DNA from: Aeromicrobium panaciterrae
GTDB taxonomy: Bacteria > Actinomycetota > Actinomycetes > Propionibacteriales > Nocardioidaceae
NCBI RefSeq assembly: GCF_031457275.1
Contig: NZ_JAVDWH010000001.1
Coordinates: forward strand, 620,001-684,000
DNA length: 64,000 nucleotides
Direction: 5' to 3'
Positions 18,862-27,295 of this stretch are shown piece after piece. The notes under the pieces are model-generated. The model was not told the origin of the DNA and did no database searches. It saw only the letters and a program-made list of their open reading frames with translations. A program made the position numbers and the translations under genes. Positions within the stretch are counted from its first letter, which is position 1. Every line of letters begins with the position of its first letter.

Positions 18862-20028
18862 GTGACTCAACCACTGACACGTACGCGCGTTGCCGTCGCT
18901 GCGGGCTTCTTCTTGCAGGGCTTGGTGTTCGCCGCGATCGTGACCCAGACCCCGCGCATCAAAGACAAGTTCGGCATCGACGACGGAGCGCTGACCGGCA
19001 TCCTCGTGCTGGTCGCGGTCGTGTCAGGGGTGGGTTCGGTCATCGCCGGCATGATCGCCGAGCGCCGTACGAGCGCTGTCGCCTTCAAGCTGGCCCTCGC
19101 CACCATCGGCCTCGGAGCGCTGCTGGTCGGCCTGGCCCCGAACCTCGGACTGTTGCTCGCCGCCTTCGTGATCTACGGACTCGGTGTTGGTGGAGTCGAC
19201 GCTGGAATGAACATGCAGGGCGTACGCGTGCAGAAGGCGTACGGCCGCAGCATCATGGCCAACTTCCACGGCATGTGGTCGGTCGGAGGTATCACGGGTG
19301 CGCTGTACGCATCGGGCGTCGCCGAGATTGACGTGCCGCTCGCGATCTCGCTGGTGATCGTGGCCGTCGTGGTCTGGCTAGTCGTGGTCTGGGCATCGCC
19401 TGCGTTCATCGAAGCTCAGGAGCATGAGGCCGGACTCTCGGCCAAGGGACTCGACCTGCCGTGGCGTCCGATCCTGATCTTCGGGCTCGTCGTACTCCTC
19501 TTCTATGCGGCCGACACCGGCATCCTCACCTGGAGCAGCGTGTACCTCGAGGACGCGCTCGACGCGTCGAAGACTGTGGCTCCGCTCGCGTACGGCGCCT
19601 ATCAAGCGGGCGCACTGTTCTCACGTTTCGGTGGTGACTTCCTCGTACGTCGCATCGGCGCTCCGTCGGTTGTGGCGATCGGTACGACGGTGGGAATCGT
19701 TGGATTGGTCACCGTTGTGTCGGCGGCTGCGCCGGCCATGGCGATCGCCGGATTCTTCATCGCGGGCCTCGGTCTCGCGATCTTGGCGCCTCTGGCATTT
19801 GCCGCACTTGCGGGTGCCGTACCGGCCACCGCACTCGATGTCGCGATCGCCCGAATGAACATCGCCAACTACCTCGGAGCCATCCTTGGAGGGGGCCTGA
19901 TCGGTGCTGCCGCAACGGCCGATCACCTGCGTTGGGCGTTCGTGATTCCGCTCGTTCTCATCCCGATTGTGCTGCTGACCGCGAGGAGTTTCCGGACAGC
20001 CGATCCAGATTCCGTCGAAGCGGTCTAA
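18862..20028 (+). CDS. MFS transporter
   Basis: A 388-residue protein with about 12 hydrophobic helices. The first helix begins VAVAAGFFLQGLVFAAIVTQ and the central cytoplasmic loop is EAQEHEAGLSAKG. GGVDAGMNMQGVRVQKAYG and NFHGMWSVGG resemble the YbjJ/Fsr-like sugar or drug MFS subgroup. I place the start at GTG 18862 because of the TACGAT plus 6 nt geometry; the longer frame upstream overlaps the divergent aminotransferase. Substrate unknown. Confidence 0.85.
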   Translation: MTQPLTRTRVAVAAGFFLQGLVFAAIVTQTPRIKDKFGIDDGALTGILVLVAVVSGVGSVIAGMIAERRTSAVAFKLALATIGLGALLVGLAPNLGLLLAAFVIYGLGVGGVDAGMNMQGVRVQKAYGRSIMANFHGMWSVGGITGALYASGVAEIDVPLAISLVIVAVVVWLVVVWASPAFIEAQEHEAGLSAKGLDLPWRPILIFGLVVLLFYAADTGILTWSSVYLEDALDASKTVAPLAYGAYQAGALFSRFGGDFLVRRIGAPSVVAIGTTVGIVGLVTVVSAAAPAMAIAGFFIAGLGLAILAPLAFAALAGAVPATALDVAIARMNIANYLGAILGGGLIGAAATADHLRWAFVIPLVLIPIVLLTARSFRTADPDSVEAV

Positions 20029-20060
20029 GACTGGCGAAATTGCCTGTAAAACCGCATAAA

Positions 20061-20100
20061 GTCGCCCCACCGTTCTCGGGGGGTGAAACGGTGGGGCGAC
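20061..20100. terminator. Hairpin terminator between MFS gene and sortase
   Basis: Perfect 14-bp stem GTCGCCCCACCGTT / AACGGTGGGGCGAC (20061-20074 and 20087-20100) with a 12-nt loop, 32 nt after the MFS stop. There is no U-tract, as is common in high-GC Actinobacteria. Confidence 0.75.
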
Positions 20101-20223
20101 AACAGGCGCCAACGGCCACAAGCGCATTGACCCTGCTGAACAAATGCTACGCGAACGCTGCGAACGCGTCTGAGGTTTTGGGGAAATTAACTAGCCCAGA
20201 ATCAAGATGCGAGAATTGCACCC

Positions 20224-20904
20224 ATGACAACGACTGTGACCCCGAAGAGCCCGGAACGAACCCCCGGGCAAAAGATTGCTCGGGCAGTCGGAATTCTGCT
20301 GATTCTCGCCGGCCTGAGCATGCTGGCGTACATCGCGTGGCAGTACTACGGCACCAACATCGTGTCGAAGCACAAGCAGGAGGAAGTCAAACAACAGATT
20401 GCCGAAGACTGGGGCAAGGGCCTCGACAGCGACGCCATCGGGCTGCTGCGTGTCCCACGGTTCGGCGACACGTACGAGAAGCCGATCGTCAAGGGATTCG
20501 GCGACGACGACCTGGCGCGCGGCGTTGGTTGGGACACCAAGAGCGCCCGGCCGGGCCAGATCGGCAACTTCGCCATTGCCGGCCACCGGGTGACGCACGG
20601 CGAGGTGTTCTCGAAGTTCCCCAAGCTCAAGAAGGGTGACCTCGTGTATGTCGAGACGCGCACCGACATCTTCACCTACAAACTTCGCAACGGCGGCAAG
20701 AGCATCACGGTCGACTTCACCGAGGGTTGGCCGCTGCAGCGCGTGCCTGCACCGGGTGCGGCAGGTGAGAGGCCGACCAAGGCCGTCATCACGATGCTGA
20801 CCTGCTCGGAGCTGTTCCACACGCGCAACCGCAATGTGGTCATCGGAGACCTGATCAAGACGGTCCACAAAGACAACGCGGCTCCGGCGCCGGCGACCGA
20901 GTAA
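20224..20904 (+). CDS. Class E sortase
   Basis: A 226-residue membrane-anchored transpeptidase. One N-terminal TM helix (about 20-41, [19 protein letters not shown]) precedes an extracytoplasmic sortase barrel. Catalytic candidates are His in [12 protein letters not shown], Cys in VITMLTCSE and Arg in FHTRNRNVV. Class E sortases attach LAxTG-type proteins to peptidoglycan. No LAxTG-bearing substrate is encoded nearby, so it acts on proteins from elsewhere. It ends 4 nt before pyrE. Confidence 0.88.
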   Translation: MTTTVTPKSPERTPGQKIARAVGILLILAGLSMLAYIAWQYYGTNIVSKHKQEEVKQQIAEDWGKGLDSDAIGLLRVPRFGDTYEKPIVKGFGDDDLARGVGWDTKSARPGQIGNFAIAGHRVTHGEVFSKFPKLKKGDLVYVETRTDIFTYKLRNGGKSITVDFTEGWPLQRVPAPGAAGERPTKAVITMLTCSELFHTRNRNVVIGDLIKTVHKDNAAPAPATE

Positions 20905-20908
20905 GAGG

Positions 20909-21553
20909 ATGCACGACTACCAGCGCGAGTTCATCGAGTTCGCCCTCGACCATGAGGTACTCAGGTTCGGCGAGTTCACCCTGAAGTCGGGGCGTACGTC
21001 GCCGTACTTCTTCAACGCCGGGCTGTTCAACACCGGCGAGCGACTTGCGGAGCTGGGCCGCTTCTATGCGGCAGCGATCGTCGACAGCGGCGTCGAGTTC
21101 GACGTGCTGCTCGGGCCGGCATACAAAGGCATCCCCATCGCGTCGGCCGCCGCCGTACAACTCGCGGTGCAGCACGGCCGCGATGTGCCGTGGTGCTTCA
21201 ACCGCAAGGAAGCCAAGGATCACGGCGAGGGCGGTCTCGTCGTCGGTTCGCCGCTCGAGGGCCGGGTGCTCGTCGTCGATGACGTCATCACCGCCGGTAC
21301 GGCGATCCGCGAAGTCATGGAGCTGGTCGACACCGCCGGCGCGCAGGTCGCGGGCATCATCGTCGCCGTCGATCGACAGGAGCGCGGCAAGGGCGAGCTG
21401 TCGGCGATCCAAGAGGTCGAGCGAGACTTCGGCGTTGCGGTCACCGCGATCGTCACGCTGGGCCAGATCATCGAGTATGTCGAGGAGACCGGCCGACACA
21501 GCGAGCACCTCGACGCTGTGCGCGCCTACCGCGACGAGTACGGCGTCGCGTGA
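20909..21553 (+). CDS. pyrE: Orotate phosphoribosyltransferase
   Basis: A 214-residue protein that forms OMP from orotate and PRPP in pyrimidine synthesis. Motifs: [41 protein letters not shown], and the PRPP-binding [13 protein letters not shown]. Its stop overlaps the next gene's GTG by 4 nt. The adjacency to a SpoU-type methyltransferase is also seen in mycobacteria. Confidence 0.94.
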   Translation: MHDYQREFIEFALDHEVLRFGEFTLKSGRTSPYFFNAGLFNTGERLAELGRFYAAAIVDSGVEFDVLLGPAYKGIPIASAAAVQLAVQHGRDVPWCFNRKEAKDHGEGGLVVGSPLEGRVLVVDDVITAGTAIREVMELVDTAGAQVAGIIVAVDRQERGKGELSAIQEVERDFGVAVTAIVTLGQIIEYVEETGRHSEHLDAVRAYRDEYGVA

Positions 21554-22155
21554 CAGAGCCCGACCTGCCTGGCGTTGGACCGTGGGAGGGCGAGTGGCCG
21601 GTCGGCGATCACTTCGATGCTGAGCTGCTGCGCGACGGTGACCGCCGCAACGTCATCGACCGCTACCGCTACTGGTCGCTCGAGTCGATCGTCGCCGACC
21701 TCGACCTGCGTCGCCATCCGTTCCACGTCGCGATCGAGAACTGGCAGCACGACTTCAACATTGGATCGATTGTGCGTACGGCCAACGCGTTCGCTGCCGC
21801 CGAAGTGCACATCATCGGCAAGCGGCGCTGGAACCGTCGCGGCGCGATGGTGACGGACCGCTACCAGCACGTGCGCTATCACGACACCGTCGACGACTTC
21901 AGCGCTTGGGCGAGCGAAGCCGGTCTCGCCGTGATCGGCATCGACAACGTCGACGACTCAGAACCGATCGAGACCGCGAACCTCCCGCGCGAATGCGTCC
22001 TGGTGTTTGGACAGGAGGGCCCGGGGCTCAGCGACGAGGCTCGCAAGGCCTGCGAACGTACGTTGTCGATCGCGCAGTTCGGTTCGACCCGCTCGATCAA
22101 CGCTGGCGCAGCGGCCGCGATCGCGATGCACGCCTGGATTCGGGCTCATGTCTGA
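21550..22155 (+). CDS. TrmH/SpoU-family RNA 2'-O-methyltransferase
   Basis: A 201-residue SPOUT-fold protein. Motif 1 is [20 protein letters not shown], motif 2 [13 protein letters not shown], motif 3 [18 protein letters not shown], making the deep-trefoil SAM knot. A short N-terminal extension carries [20 protein letters not shown]. The substrate nucleotide (tRNA or rRNA) is not defined by sequence. The start overlaps pyrE by GTGA. Confidence 0.88.
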   Translation: MTEPDLPGVGPWEGEWPVGDHFDAELLRDGDRRNVIDRYRYWSLESIVADLDLRRHPFHVAIENWQHDFNIGSIVRTANAFAAAEVHIIGKRRWNRRGAMVTDRYQHVRYHDTVDDFSAWASEAGLAVIGIDNVDDSEPIETANLPRECVLVFGQEGPGLSDEARKACERTLSIAQFGSTRSINAGAAAAIAMHAWIRAHV

Positions 22156-22618
22156 CGCTGTGTCGCTCGATCTTGTCGACCCGGGGTCTGCTGAGGCCAG
22201 GGAAGCCGTCGCTGCGTACCTTCTCGAGCTCGACCAACGGTTCGAAGAGGGCTTCGACCCGTCCGAAGCCGCTGGCGATGAGGAAAAGTTCGGCGGAGAT
22301 CATGGTGTGTTCCTCGTTGCGATCCTCGACGGCAAGGTCGTCGGCTGCGGTGGATTGACGACCATCGGCGAAGGCGTCGCTGAGATCAAACGGATGTGGG
22401 TCGCCAAGGACGCACGCGGTCGTGGACTGGCAGGTCGGATACGGCGGCGTCTCGAAGAGCTCGCAGTCGAGCTCGGGCACGACGTCGTACGACTCGACAC
22501 CAACCGGGCGCTGACCAATGCGATCGAGATGTACCGGGCGGCTGGCTACGCCGACATTGAGCGCTACAACGACAACCCTTACGCAGACTTCTGGTTCGAG
22601 AAGCGCCTGACTTCCTAG
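22148..22618 (+). CDS. GNAT-family N-acetyltransferase
   Basis: A 156-residue GCN5-related acetyltransferase. The acetyl-CoA loop is KRMWVAKDARGRGLAGRIRR, preceded by GKVVGCGGLTTIG and followed by LDTNRALTNAIEMYRAAGY. ATG 22148 overlaps the methyltransferase end by 8 nt; the upstream frame is out-of-frame coding of the neighbour. The acceptor is unknown. Confidence 0.85.
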   Translation: MSDAVSLDLVDPGSAEAREAVAAYLLELDQRFEEGFDPSEAAGDEEKFGGDHGVFLVAILDGKVVGCGGLTTIGEGVAEIKRMWVAKDARGRGLAGRIRRRLEELAVELGHDVVRLDTNRALTNAIEMYRAAGYADIERYNDNPYADFWFEKRLTS

Positions 22619-22682
22619 GTGACTCGCTGGTAGGAAAAGCAACTGGGATACTGAAGTCTCCAACGCCACCACAGGAGTACGA

Positions 22683-23702
22683 ATGCCCGTCGCGACCCCC
22701 GAGATCTACGCCGAGATGCTCGACAAGGCCAAGCGCGAGTCGTTCGCGTATCCCGCCATCAACGTCTCTTCCTCGCAGACGCTGCACGCAGCACTCCAGG
22801 GCTTCGCCGAGGCTGGCAGCGACGGCATCGTCCAGGTCTCGACCGGTGGCGCCGAGTACATCTCCGGCCCGACGATCAAGAACATGGTCACCGGTTCGAT
22901 CGCCTTCGCGAAGTTCGCTGAAGAGGTCGCCGCGAGCTACCCCATCAACGTGGCTCTTCACACCGACCACTGCCCCAAGGACAAGCTCGACGGATTCGTA
23001 CGTCCGCTGCTCGAGCTCTCGACCGAGCGCGTGAAGTCCGGCGGACTGCCCTACTTCCAGTCGCACATGTGGGACGGCTCGGCGATCGAGATGGACGAGA
23101 ACCTGCAGATCGCGGTTGAGCTTCTCGCGAAGGCGAAGGCGGCCAACGTCATCCTCGAGGTAGAGATCGGCGCCGTGGGTGGCGAAGAAGACGGTGTCAC
23201 AGGCGCGATCGACGAGACGCTCTACACAACTCCCGAGGACGCACTCGCGACTGCAGCGGCTCTGGGTGTTGGCGAGAACGGCCGCTACATGACGGCCCTG
23301 ACGTTCGGCAACGTGCACGGCTCCTACAAGCCGGGCAACGTCAAGCTGCGTCCGGAGATTCTGAAGGCTGCCCAAGAGGTCGTCGGCAAGAAGTACGGCG
23401 TCGACAAGCCCTTCGACCTCGTGTTCCACGGCGGCTCGGGTTCAACGCCTGAGGAGATCTCGGCCTCCGTTGACTACGGCGTCATCAAGATGAACGTCGA
23501 CACCGACACCCAGTACGCCTTCACCCGCCCGGTTGCCGCGCACATGTTCGCCAACTATGACGGTGTTCTCAAGGTCGACGGTGAGATCGGTAACAAGAAG
23601 GTCTACGACCCGCGTGCCTGGGGCAAGGCTGCCGAGGCTGGCATGGCAGCGCGTGTTGCTGAAGCCTGCGAGAACCTGCGTTCGGCTGGCACCAAGCTCT
23701 GA
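22683..23702 (+). CDS. fbaA: Class II fructose-1,6-bisphosphate aldolase
   Basis: A 339-residue zinc aldolase of glycolysis/gluconeogenesis. Metal and substrate motifs: VALHTDHCPKDKLDGF, ILEVEIGAVGGEEDG, LTFGNVHGSYKPGNVKLRP, LVFHGGSGSTPEEI and IKMNVDTDTQYAFTRP. AGGAG lies 6 nt before the ATG. Its TGA overlaps the proposed CTG start of bluB. Confidence 0.95.
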   Translation: MPVATPEIYAEMLDKAKRESFAYPAINVSSSQTLHAALQGFAEAGSDGIVQVSTGGAEYISGPTIKNMVTGSIAFAKFAEEVAASYPINVALHTDHCPKDKLDGFVRPLLELSTERVKSGGLPYFQSHMWDGSAIEMDENLQIAVELLAKAKAANVILEVEIGAVGGEEDGVTGAIDETLYTTPEDALATAAALGVGENGRYMTALTFGNVHGSYKPGNVKLRPEILKAAQEVVGKKYGVDKPFDLVFHGGSGSTPEEISASVDYGVIKMNVDTDTQYAFTRPVAAHMFANYDGVLKVDGEIGNKKVYDPRAWGKAAEAGMAARVAEACENLRSAGTKL

Positions 23703-24343
23703 CCGAGCACGCGTACGACAACGCGGACCGGGAGGCGGTCTACCGAGTCATCGCAGAGCGCCGCGACATGAGGCACTTTGCCGGCGGTGCGGTCGACGAG
23801 GACGTGCTCGCCCGCCTGCTGTCGGCTGCCCACCAAGCGCCGAGCGTAGGCCTGATGCAGCCGTGGCGCATCGTCCGCGTCACCGATCTCGCACTGCGGC
23901 ATGCCCTCCACGACCACGTCGAGGTCGAGCGTGGGCGTACCGCCGACGCGATGGGGGAGCGTGCGGACGAGTTCATGCGGCTCAAGGTCCAGGGCATCCT
24001 CGACTGCGCGGAGGTGCTGGTCGTGGCTCTCGGCGACGATCGCGAGCGGCACATTTTCGGGCGGCGAACGATGCCGCACATGGATCTCGCGTCGGTGTCC
24101 TGCGCGATCCAGAACCTCTGGCTTGCGGCTCGCGCCGAAGGCATCGGTATGGGGTGGGTGTCGATGTTCGTCCCGGAGGTCGTGGCCGAGCTGATCGGTG
24201 CACCCGAGGGCGCCGAACCCGTCGCGATCCTGTGCCTCGGCCCGGTCGAGGAGTTCTATCCCCGGCCGATGCTCGAGCAGGAGAAATGGACATCCGTACG
24301 CCCGCTGGACGAGCTGCTCGCTGACAACTCGTGGCCACGCTGA
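23699..24343 (+). CDS. bluB: BluB-type 5,6-dimethylbenzimidazole synthase, apparent CTG start
   Basis: A nitroreductase-fold flavin enzyme that cleaves FMN to the lower ligand of vitamin B12. ERRDMRHF, APSVGLMQPWRIVRV, LWLAARAEGIGMGWVSMF and the C-terminal EKWTSVRPLDELL are typical. The only in-frame ATG (23768) would cut off the N-terminal helix (DREAVYRVIAERRD) that carries flavin-contacting Arg residues in BluB. The open frame reaches back to 23663 without ATG, GTG or TTG. A CTG at 23699 overlaps the fbaA stop as CTGA. I infer CTG initiation with coupling, giving 214 residues; the ATG form would be 191. Confidence 0.78.
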   Translation: MTEHAYDNADREAVYRVIAERRDMRHFAGGAVDEDVLARLLSAAHQAPSVGLMQPWRIVRVTDLALRHALHDHVEVERGRTADAMGERADEFMRLKVQGILDCAEVLVVALGDDRERHIFGRRTMPHMDLASVSCAIQNLWLAARAEGIGMGWVSMFVPEVVAELIGAPEGAEPVAILCLGPVEEFYPRPMLEQEKWTSVRPLDELLADNSWPR

Positions 24344-24364
24344 ACCGGCTCAGGGGGAACTGGC

Positions 24365-24376
24365 TAGTCTGCCGAC
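24365..24376 (+). promoter_or_regulatory. Leaderless -10 box of DUF3151 gene
   Basis: TAGTCT (24365-24370), 6-nt spacer, ATG. Confidence 0.55.
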
Positions 24377-24790
24377 ATGACGAACCTCTTCGGTGAACCG
24401 CCCGAGACCTTGTTGCCCGAAGACCCCGGCGCTGCCTCTCTGGCTGCTGGCGACAACCCCAAGAACGTGGCTGCTCTGCACCCTGAGTCGGCAGACGCGT
24501 GGATCACGCTGGCCGAGCTGGCGCTGGCCGAAGGCCTCGACCTCGAGGGCTACGCCTTTGCGCGTACCGGCTACCACCGTTCGCTCGACCTTCTCCGCCG
24601 CAATGGCTGGAAGGGTCACGGCCCGCTTCCCTGGGCACACCTTCCCAACCGTCCATTCCTGCGCTCGCTCGCCGCGCTGGCGGATGCGTCTGAGCGTTTC
24701 GGCGATGCCGGCGAGGCGCAGCGGTGCCGCGAGTTCCTTCACGAGTCGAGCAAAGAAGCGTACGAAGAGCTCGTCGCTCCGAAGGCCTAG
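24377..24790 (+). CDS. DUF3151 family protein
   Basis: A 137-residue soluble protein of a family confined to Actinobacteria, here as elsewhere between fba and purA. The central helical segment WITLAELALAEGLDLEGYAF looks TPR-like and is followed by RNGWKGHGPLPWAH. No catalytic motif and no known function. Its 3' end overlaps the convergent lipid kinase by CTAG. Confidence 0.82.
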   Translation: MTNLFGEPPETLLPEDPGAASLAAGDNPKNVAALHPESADAWITLAELALAEGLDLEGYAFARTGYHRSLDLLRRNGWKGHGPLPWAHLPNRPFLRSLAALADASERFGDAGEAQRCREFLHESSKEAYEELVAPKA

Positions 24791-25674
24791 CGCCACATCC
24801 GGATGGCGCCCGGTTCGATGCGCCATGAGTGTTCGGCGGCTGGCTCGGTGAGTTCGCCGTCGCTGGTGCAGGGGAGTGGATCGCCGACGACGGTTACCGA
24901 GGTCCCCTGGCGATAGATGACGTCGTCGTGCTCGTGCTGATCGCCAGTACGCAGCTTCCACGCGTACGCGATGCGGCGATGGCGACGCCCGGCGTACGTG
25001 ACCATCAGGTCGATCAGACCATCGGACGGATCGGCTTCGGGCAGCAGAGCGGCGCCGCCGCCGACGAATCGGCCGTTGCCGACGGCAAGCTGGATGACTC
25101 GGCCGCGCGGGAAGGCTGCGTCGCCATCGATCGTGATGGCGAGATCGGCACCTGGAGTCGCCAGGCCCTTGACGCTCGCGATCGCGGCCCCGACCGCATA
25201 ACCGACTGGCCCGAGGAACTTCTTGATCGGCCGGGCCACGATCGCGGCTTCGGCACCTACTCCGATATGCGCGACGTTCACGACAACCTCGTCGTTGCCG
25301 TCGATGATCAGGTCGATCGTCTCGATGTGGTTGGCGACGATGACTTCTGCCGCGAGGTCCGGTTCATCAGGCAACCCGAGGGTCGCGGCGAAGTCGTTGC
25401 CTGTGCCGAGCGGGATCAAGCCCACGATCACCGAGCTCAGGCGACCAGCGGTACGAAGTGCCGCGATGACGGCGTGCAGGCTGCCATCGCCGCCAAGCAC
25501 GACGACTCCGTGGAGGTCGGGATGCGCGGCAAGCGCGTCGTCCAGCTCCTCAGGCGTCGACGTCGTCACGAGCTCGACCTCGTACGTCTTGCGAAGGCTT
25601 GCGACTGCGACCTCGACAGATTCGTCGTCGGAGCTGCCGGCGGAGGCGTTCGCAATCGCGAGGAGAGTCTGCAT
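24787..25674 (-). CDS. Diacylglycerol/lipid kinase family protein
   Basis: A 295-residue DAGK-catalytic protein. The nucleotide loop GVVVLGGDGSLHAVI and the PLGTGNDFAATLG segment (about residues 60-100) define the fold; VGNGRFVGGGAALLPEADP and DGLIDLMV follow in the second domain. It phosphorylates a lipid or sphingoid-type substrate using ATP; which one is not clear. It lies 12 nt downstream of the EamA gene and is probably co-transcribed with it. Confidence 0.85.
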   Translation of the reverse strand: MQTLLAIANASAGSSDDESVEVAVASLRKTYEVELVTTSTPEELDDALAAHPDLHGVVVLGGDGSLHAVIAALRTAGRLSSVIVGLIPLGTGNDFAATLGLPDEPDLAAEVIVANHIETIDLIIDGNDEVVVNVAHIGVGAEAAIVARPIKKFLGPVGYAVGAAIASVKGLATPGADLAITIDGDAAFPRGRVIQLAVGNGRFVGGGAALLPEADPSDGLIDLMVTYAGRRHRRIAYAWKLRTGDQHEHDDVIYRQGTSVTVVGDPLPCTSDGELTEPAAEHSWRIEPGAIRMWR

Positions 25675-25686
25675 CAGACCCCGAGC

Positions 25687-26643
25687 CTAGAGCGGTAGTG
25701 GTTGCTCTTTCGGTTCACCGAGCTTGACGAAGACAACTCCGGCGAGGATCAGTGCGCCGCCGAGCAGCTGGATCGCGCGGGGCGATTCGTCGAGCAGCAG
25801 CCACGCAAACACGACGCTGGCGACAGCTTCGCCGAGGCCAACGAATGCGGCGAGCCGCGAACCGAGGCGTCGAGTCGCGGCGATGCCGAGCACGTACGCG
25901 ATGGCAGCGGTGATCACGCCGAGCCCGATCACCGGAAGCCACCAGGGCAATTGAGTGTCGGCGAGAACCACGTCGGCATCGGACGTGCCGAGCGGGACGA
26001 TCCCGATGCCACCGGCCAGAAGTAGAACGACGCCGCCGACGACGAGGCCGCCCGCAGCCAACACGATTCCGGGCAGTCCGTTGTCTTCGTCCGCGGAGAT
26101 GATCCAGTAGAACGCGGCTCCGGCCATGGCCAGCAGCGCCCACGTCACGCCGAGCGCATCGACGTCAGCGCCGGACAACAGATCGAGGACGAGCACGAGC
26201 CCGCCCAAGGCCGTGAGCGCACCGACGACGGTGAGTCGGGTGGGTCGCTGGGAATGCCGCAGCCACAGCCAGACGATCACGGCGACCGGTGACGTGAACT
26301 CGATGAGGATCGCGACGCCGACTTCCATCCGGTCAACCGCGTTGAAGTACGCGAGTTGGCAACCCGCAACGGCGATCACTCCGTACGCGACGAGAAGCCC
26401 GGCGTTCTGACGCAGCAAACTCCACCGACCTCGCAACGAGATCGCGGCAGGGATCACCAAAACAGCAGCGGCGATCAGGACTCGAGCGGTCACCGCCGAA
26501 CCAGCGGTCCATCCTGCTTCGATCAGCGCTTTGGCAAATGGGCCCGAGAGGGCGAAGGACATCGCAGACAAGACGGCAAGCGTCAGCCCGGCGCGAAGAC
26601 GCGAAGCCGGCACCGAAGCAATGTCATGGGTCAACGACGTCAT
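25687..26643 (-). CDS. EamA/DMT-family transporter
   Basis: About 318 residues and ten hydrophobic helices in two EamA repeats. Examples are LTLAVLSAMSFALSGPFAKA at the start and LLLDESPRAIQLLGGALILA in the last repeat. The start is chosen at ATG 26643, where TAATGT lies 8 nt upstream; ATG 26655 is an alternative. It is divergent from a CGNR regulator. Probable metabolite exporter, substrate unknown. Confidence 0.83.
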   Translation of the reverse strand: MTSLTHDIASVPASRLRAGLTLAVLSAMSFALSGPFAKALIEAGWTAGSAVTARVLIAAAVLVIPAAISLRGRWSLLRQNAGLLVAYGVIAVAGCQLAYFNAVDRMEVGVAILIEFTSPVAVIVWLWLRHSQRPTRLTVVGALTALGGLVLVLDLLSGADVDALGVTWALLAMAGAAFYWIISADEDNGLPGIVLAAGGLVVGGVVLLLAGGIGIVPLGTSDADVVLADTQLPWWLPVIGLGVITAAIAYVLGIAATRRLGSRLAAFVGLGEAVASVVFAWLLLDESPRAIQLLGGALILAGVVFVKLGEPKEQPLPL

Positions 26644-26649
26644 GGCACA

Positions 26650-26680
26650 TGACATTACGGTTCAGGGATGTAAGGTGTCA
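26650..26680. promoter_or_regulatory. Imperfect inverted repeat in EamA/CGNR divergent promoter
   Basis: TGACATTAC (26650-26658) and GTAAGGTGTCA (26670-26680) pair except for two inserted bases. The repeat overlaps both start regions, so binding would affect both genes. CGNR binding is inferred from position. Confidence 0.4.
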
Positions 26681-26682
26681 AT
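26671..26682 (+). promoter_or_regulatory. Leaderless -10 box of CGNR gene
   Basis: TAAGGT (26671-26676), 6-nt spacer, ATG. Confidence 0.55.
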
Positions 26683-27216
26683 ATGGCGTTCACCCATGAC
26701 ACCGAAGCGGCACTGGTGGCAGCAGTCGAACTGGTCAACTCCGCTGAGTCGCCCGAGACCATGACGACCACGGACGATCTCGCGGACTTCTTCGTGAGGC
26801 ACGGCTACACCGGAACGTTGCTCGGCAACGACGGCGAGCTCGAGGCCGTACGAGCCCTGCGTCCTGGGTTGCGAGCGCTCCTGACGAGCTCGCGTGACGA
26901 CGCCGTACCTATCGTGAATCGCATCTTGGCCGACGCCGAAGCGGTTCCCCAGCTCGTACGGCACGGCGCCGTCGACTGGCACCTGCACGCGACCGAGGAC
27001 GATCGCCCGCTGCACACCCGAATGGTGGTCGAGACGGCGATGGCGATGATCGACGCGATCCGTGCCGATGAGCTGTCCCGCTTCGGAATCTGCGCGGCCG
27101 ATGACTGCGAAGCGCTGGTCCTCGACCTCTCGCGCAACCGTTCCCGGCGGTTTTGCAGCACGACCTGCGGCAACCGCGAAGCGGTCGCGGCATACCGCGC
27201 TCGCCAGTCGCAGTGA
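26683..27216 (+). CDS. CGNR zinc-finger / ABATE-domain regulator
   Basis: A 177-residue protein. The N-terminal ABATE domain (about 10-125) includes [11 protein letters not shown]. The C-terminal zinc finger has [13 protein letters not shown] and [20 protein letters not shown], with the CGNR signature. Such proteins are putative DNA-binding regulators. Its divergence from the EamA exporter suggests control of that gene. Confidence 0.87.
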   Translation: MAFTHDTEAALVAAVELVNSAESPETMTTTDDLADFFVRHGYTGTLLGNDGELEAVRALRPGLRALLTSSRDDAVPIVNRILADAEAVPQLVRHGAVDWHLHATEDDRPLHTRMVVETAMAMIDAIRADELSRFGICAADDCEALVLDLSRNRSRRFCSTTCGNREAVAAYRARQSQ

Positions 27217-27230
27217 AGGCGCCCAACCGC

Positions 27231-27295
27231 TAGACTGCACCAGTAAGAGCCCCGTGAGACCGGGGCTTGTCGCATGTCGAGGGTGGTGCAATTCC
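27231..27295 (+). promoter_or_regulatory. purA promoter and hairpin leader
   Basis: TAGACT at 27231-27236 is a plausible -10 box. About 10 nt downstream AGCCCCG / CGGGGCT (27248-27254 and 27261-27267) can form a 7-bp hairpin near the transcript 5' end, followed by GAGGGTGG before the ATG. Unlike most pur genes here, purA thus has a leader. I see no known riboswitch in it. Confidence 0.45.

Noticed and set aside
23600..23700. Cobalamin riboswitch ahead of bluB
   Set aside because: bluB begins at the fbaA stop, leaving no room for a riboswitch, and no B12-box sequence is visible.
27217..27295. Purine riboswitch ahead of purA
   Set aside because: The leader has only one 7-bp hairpin; the three-way junction core is absent.
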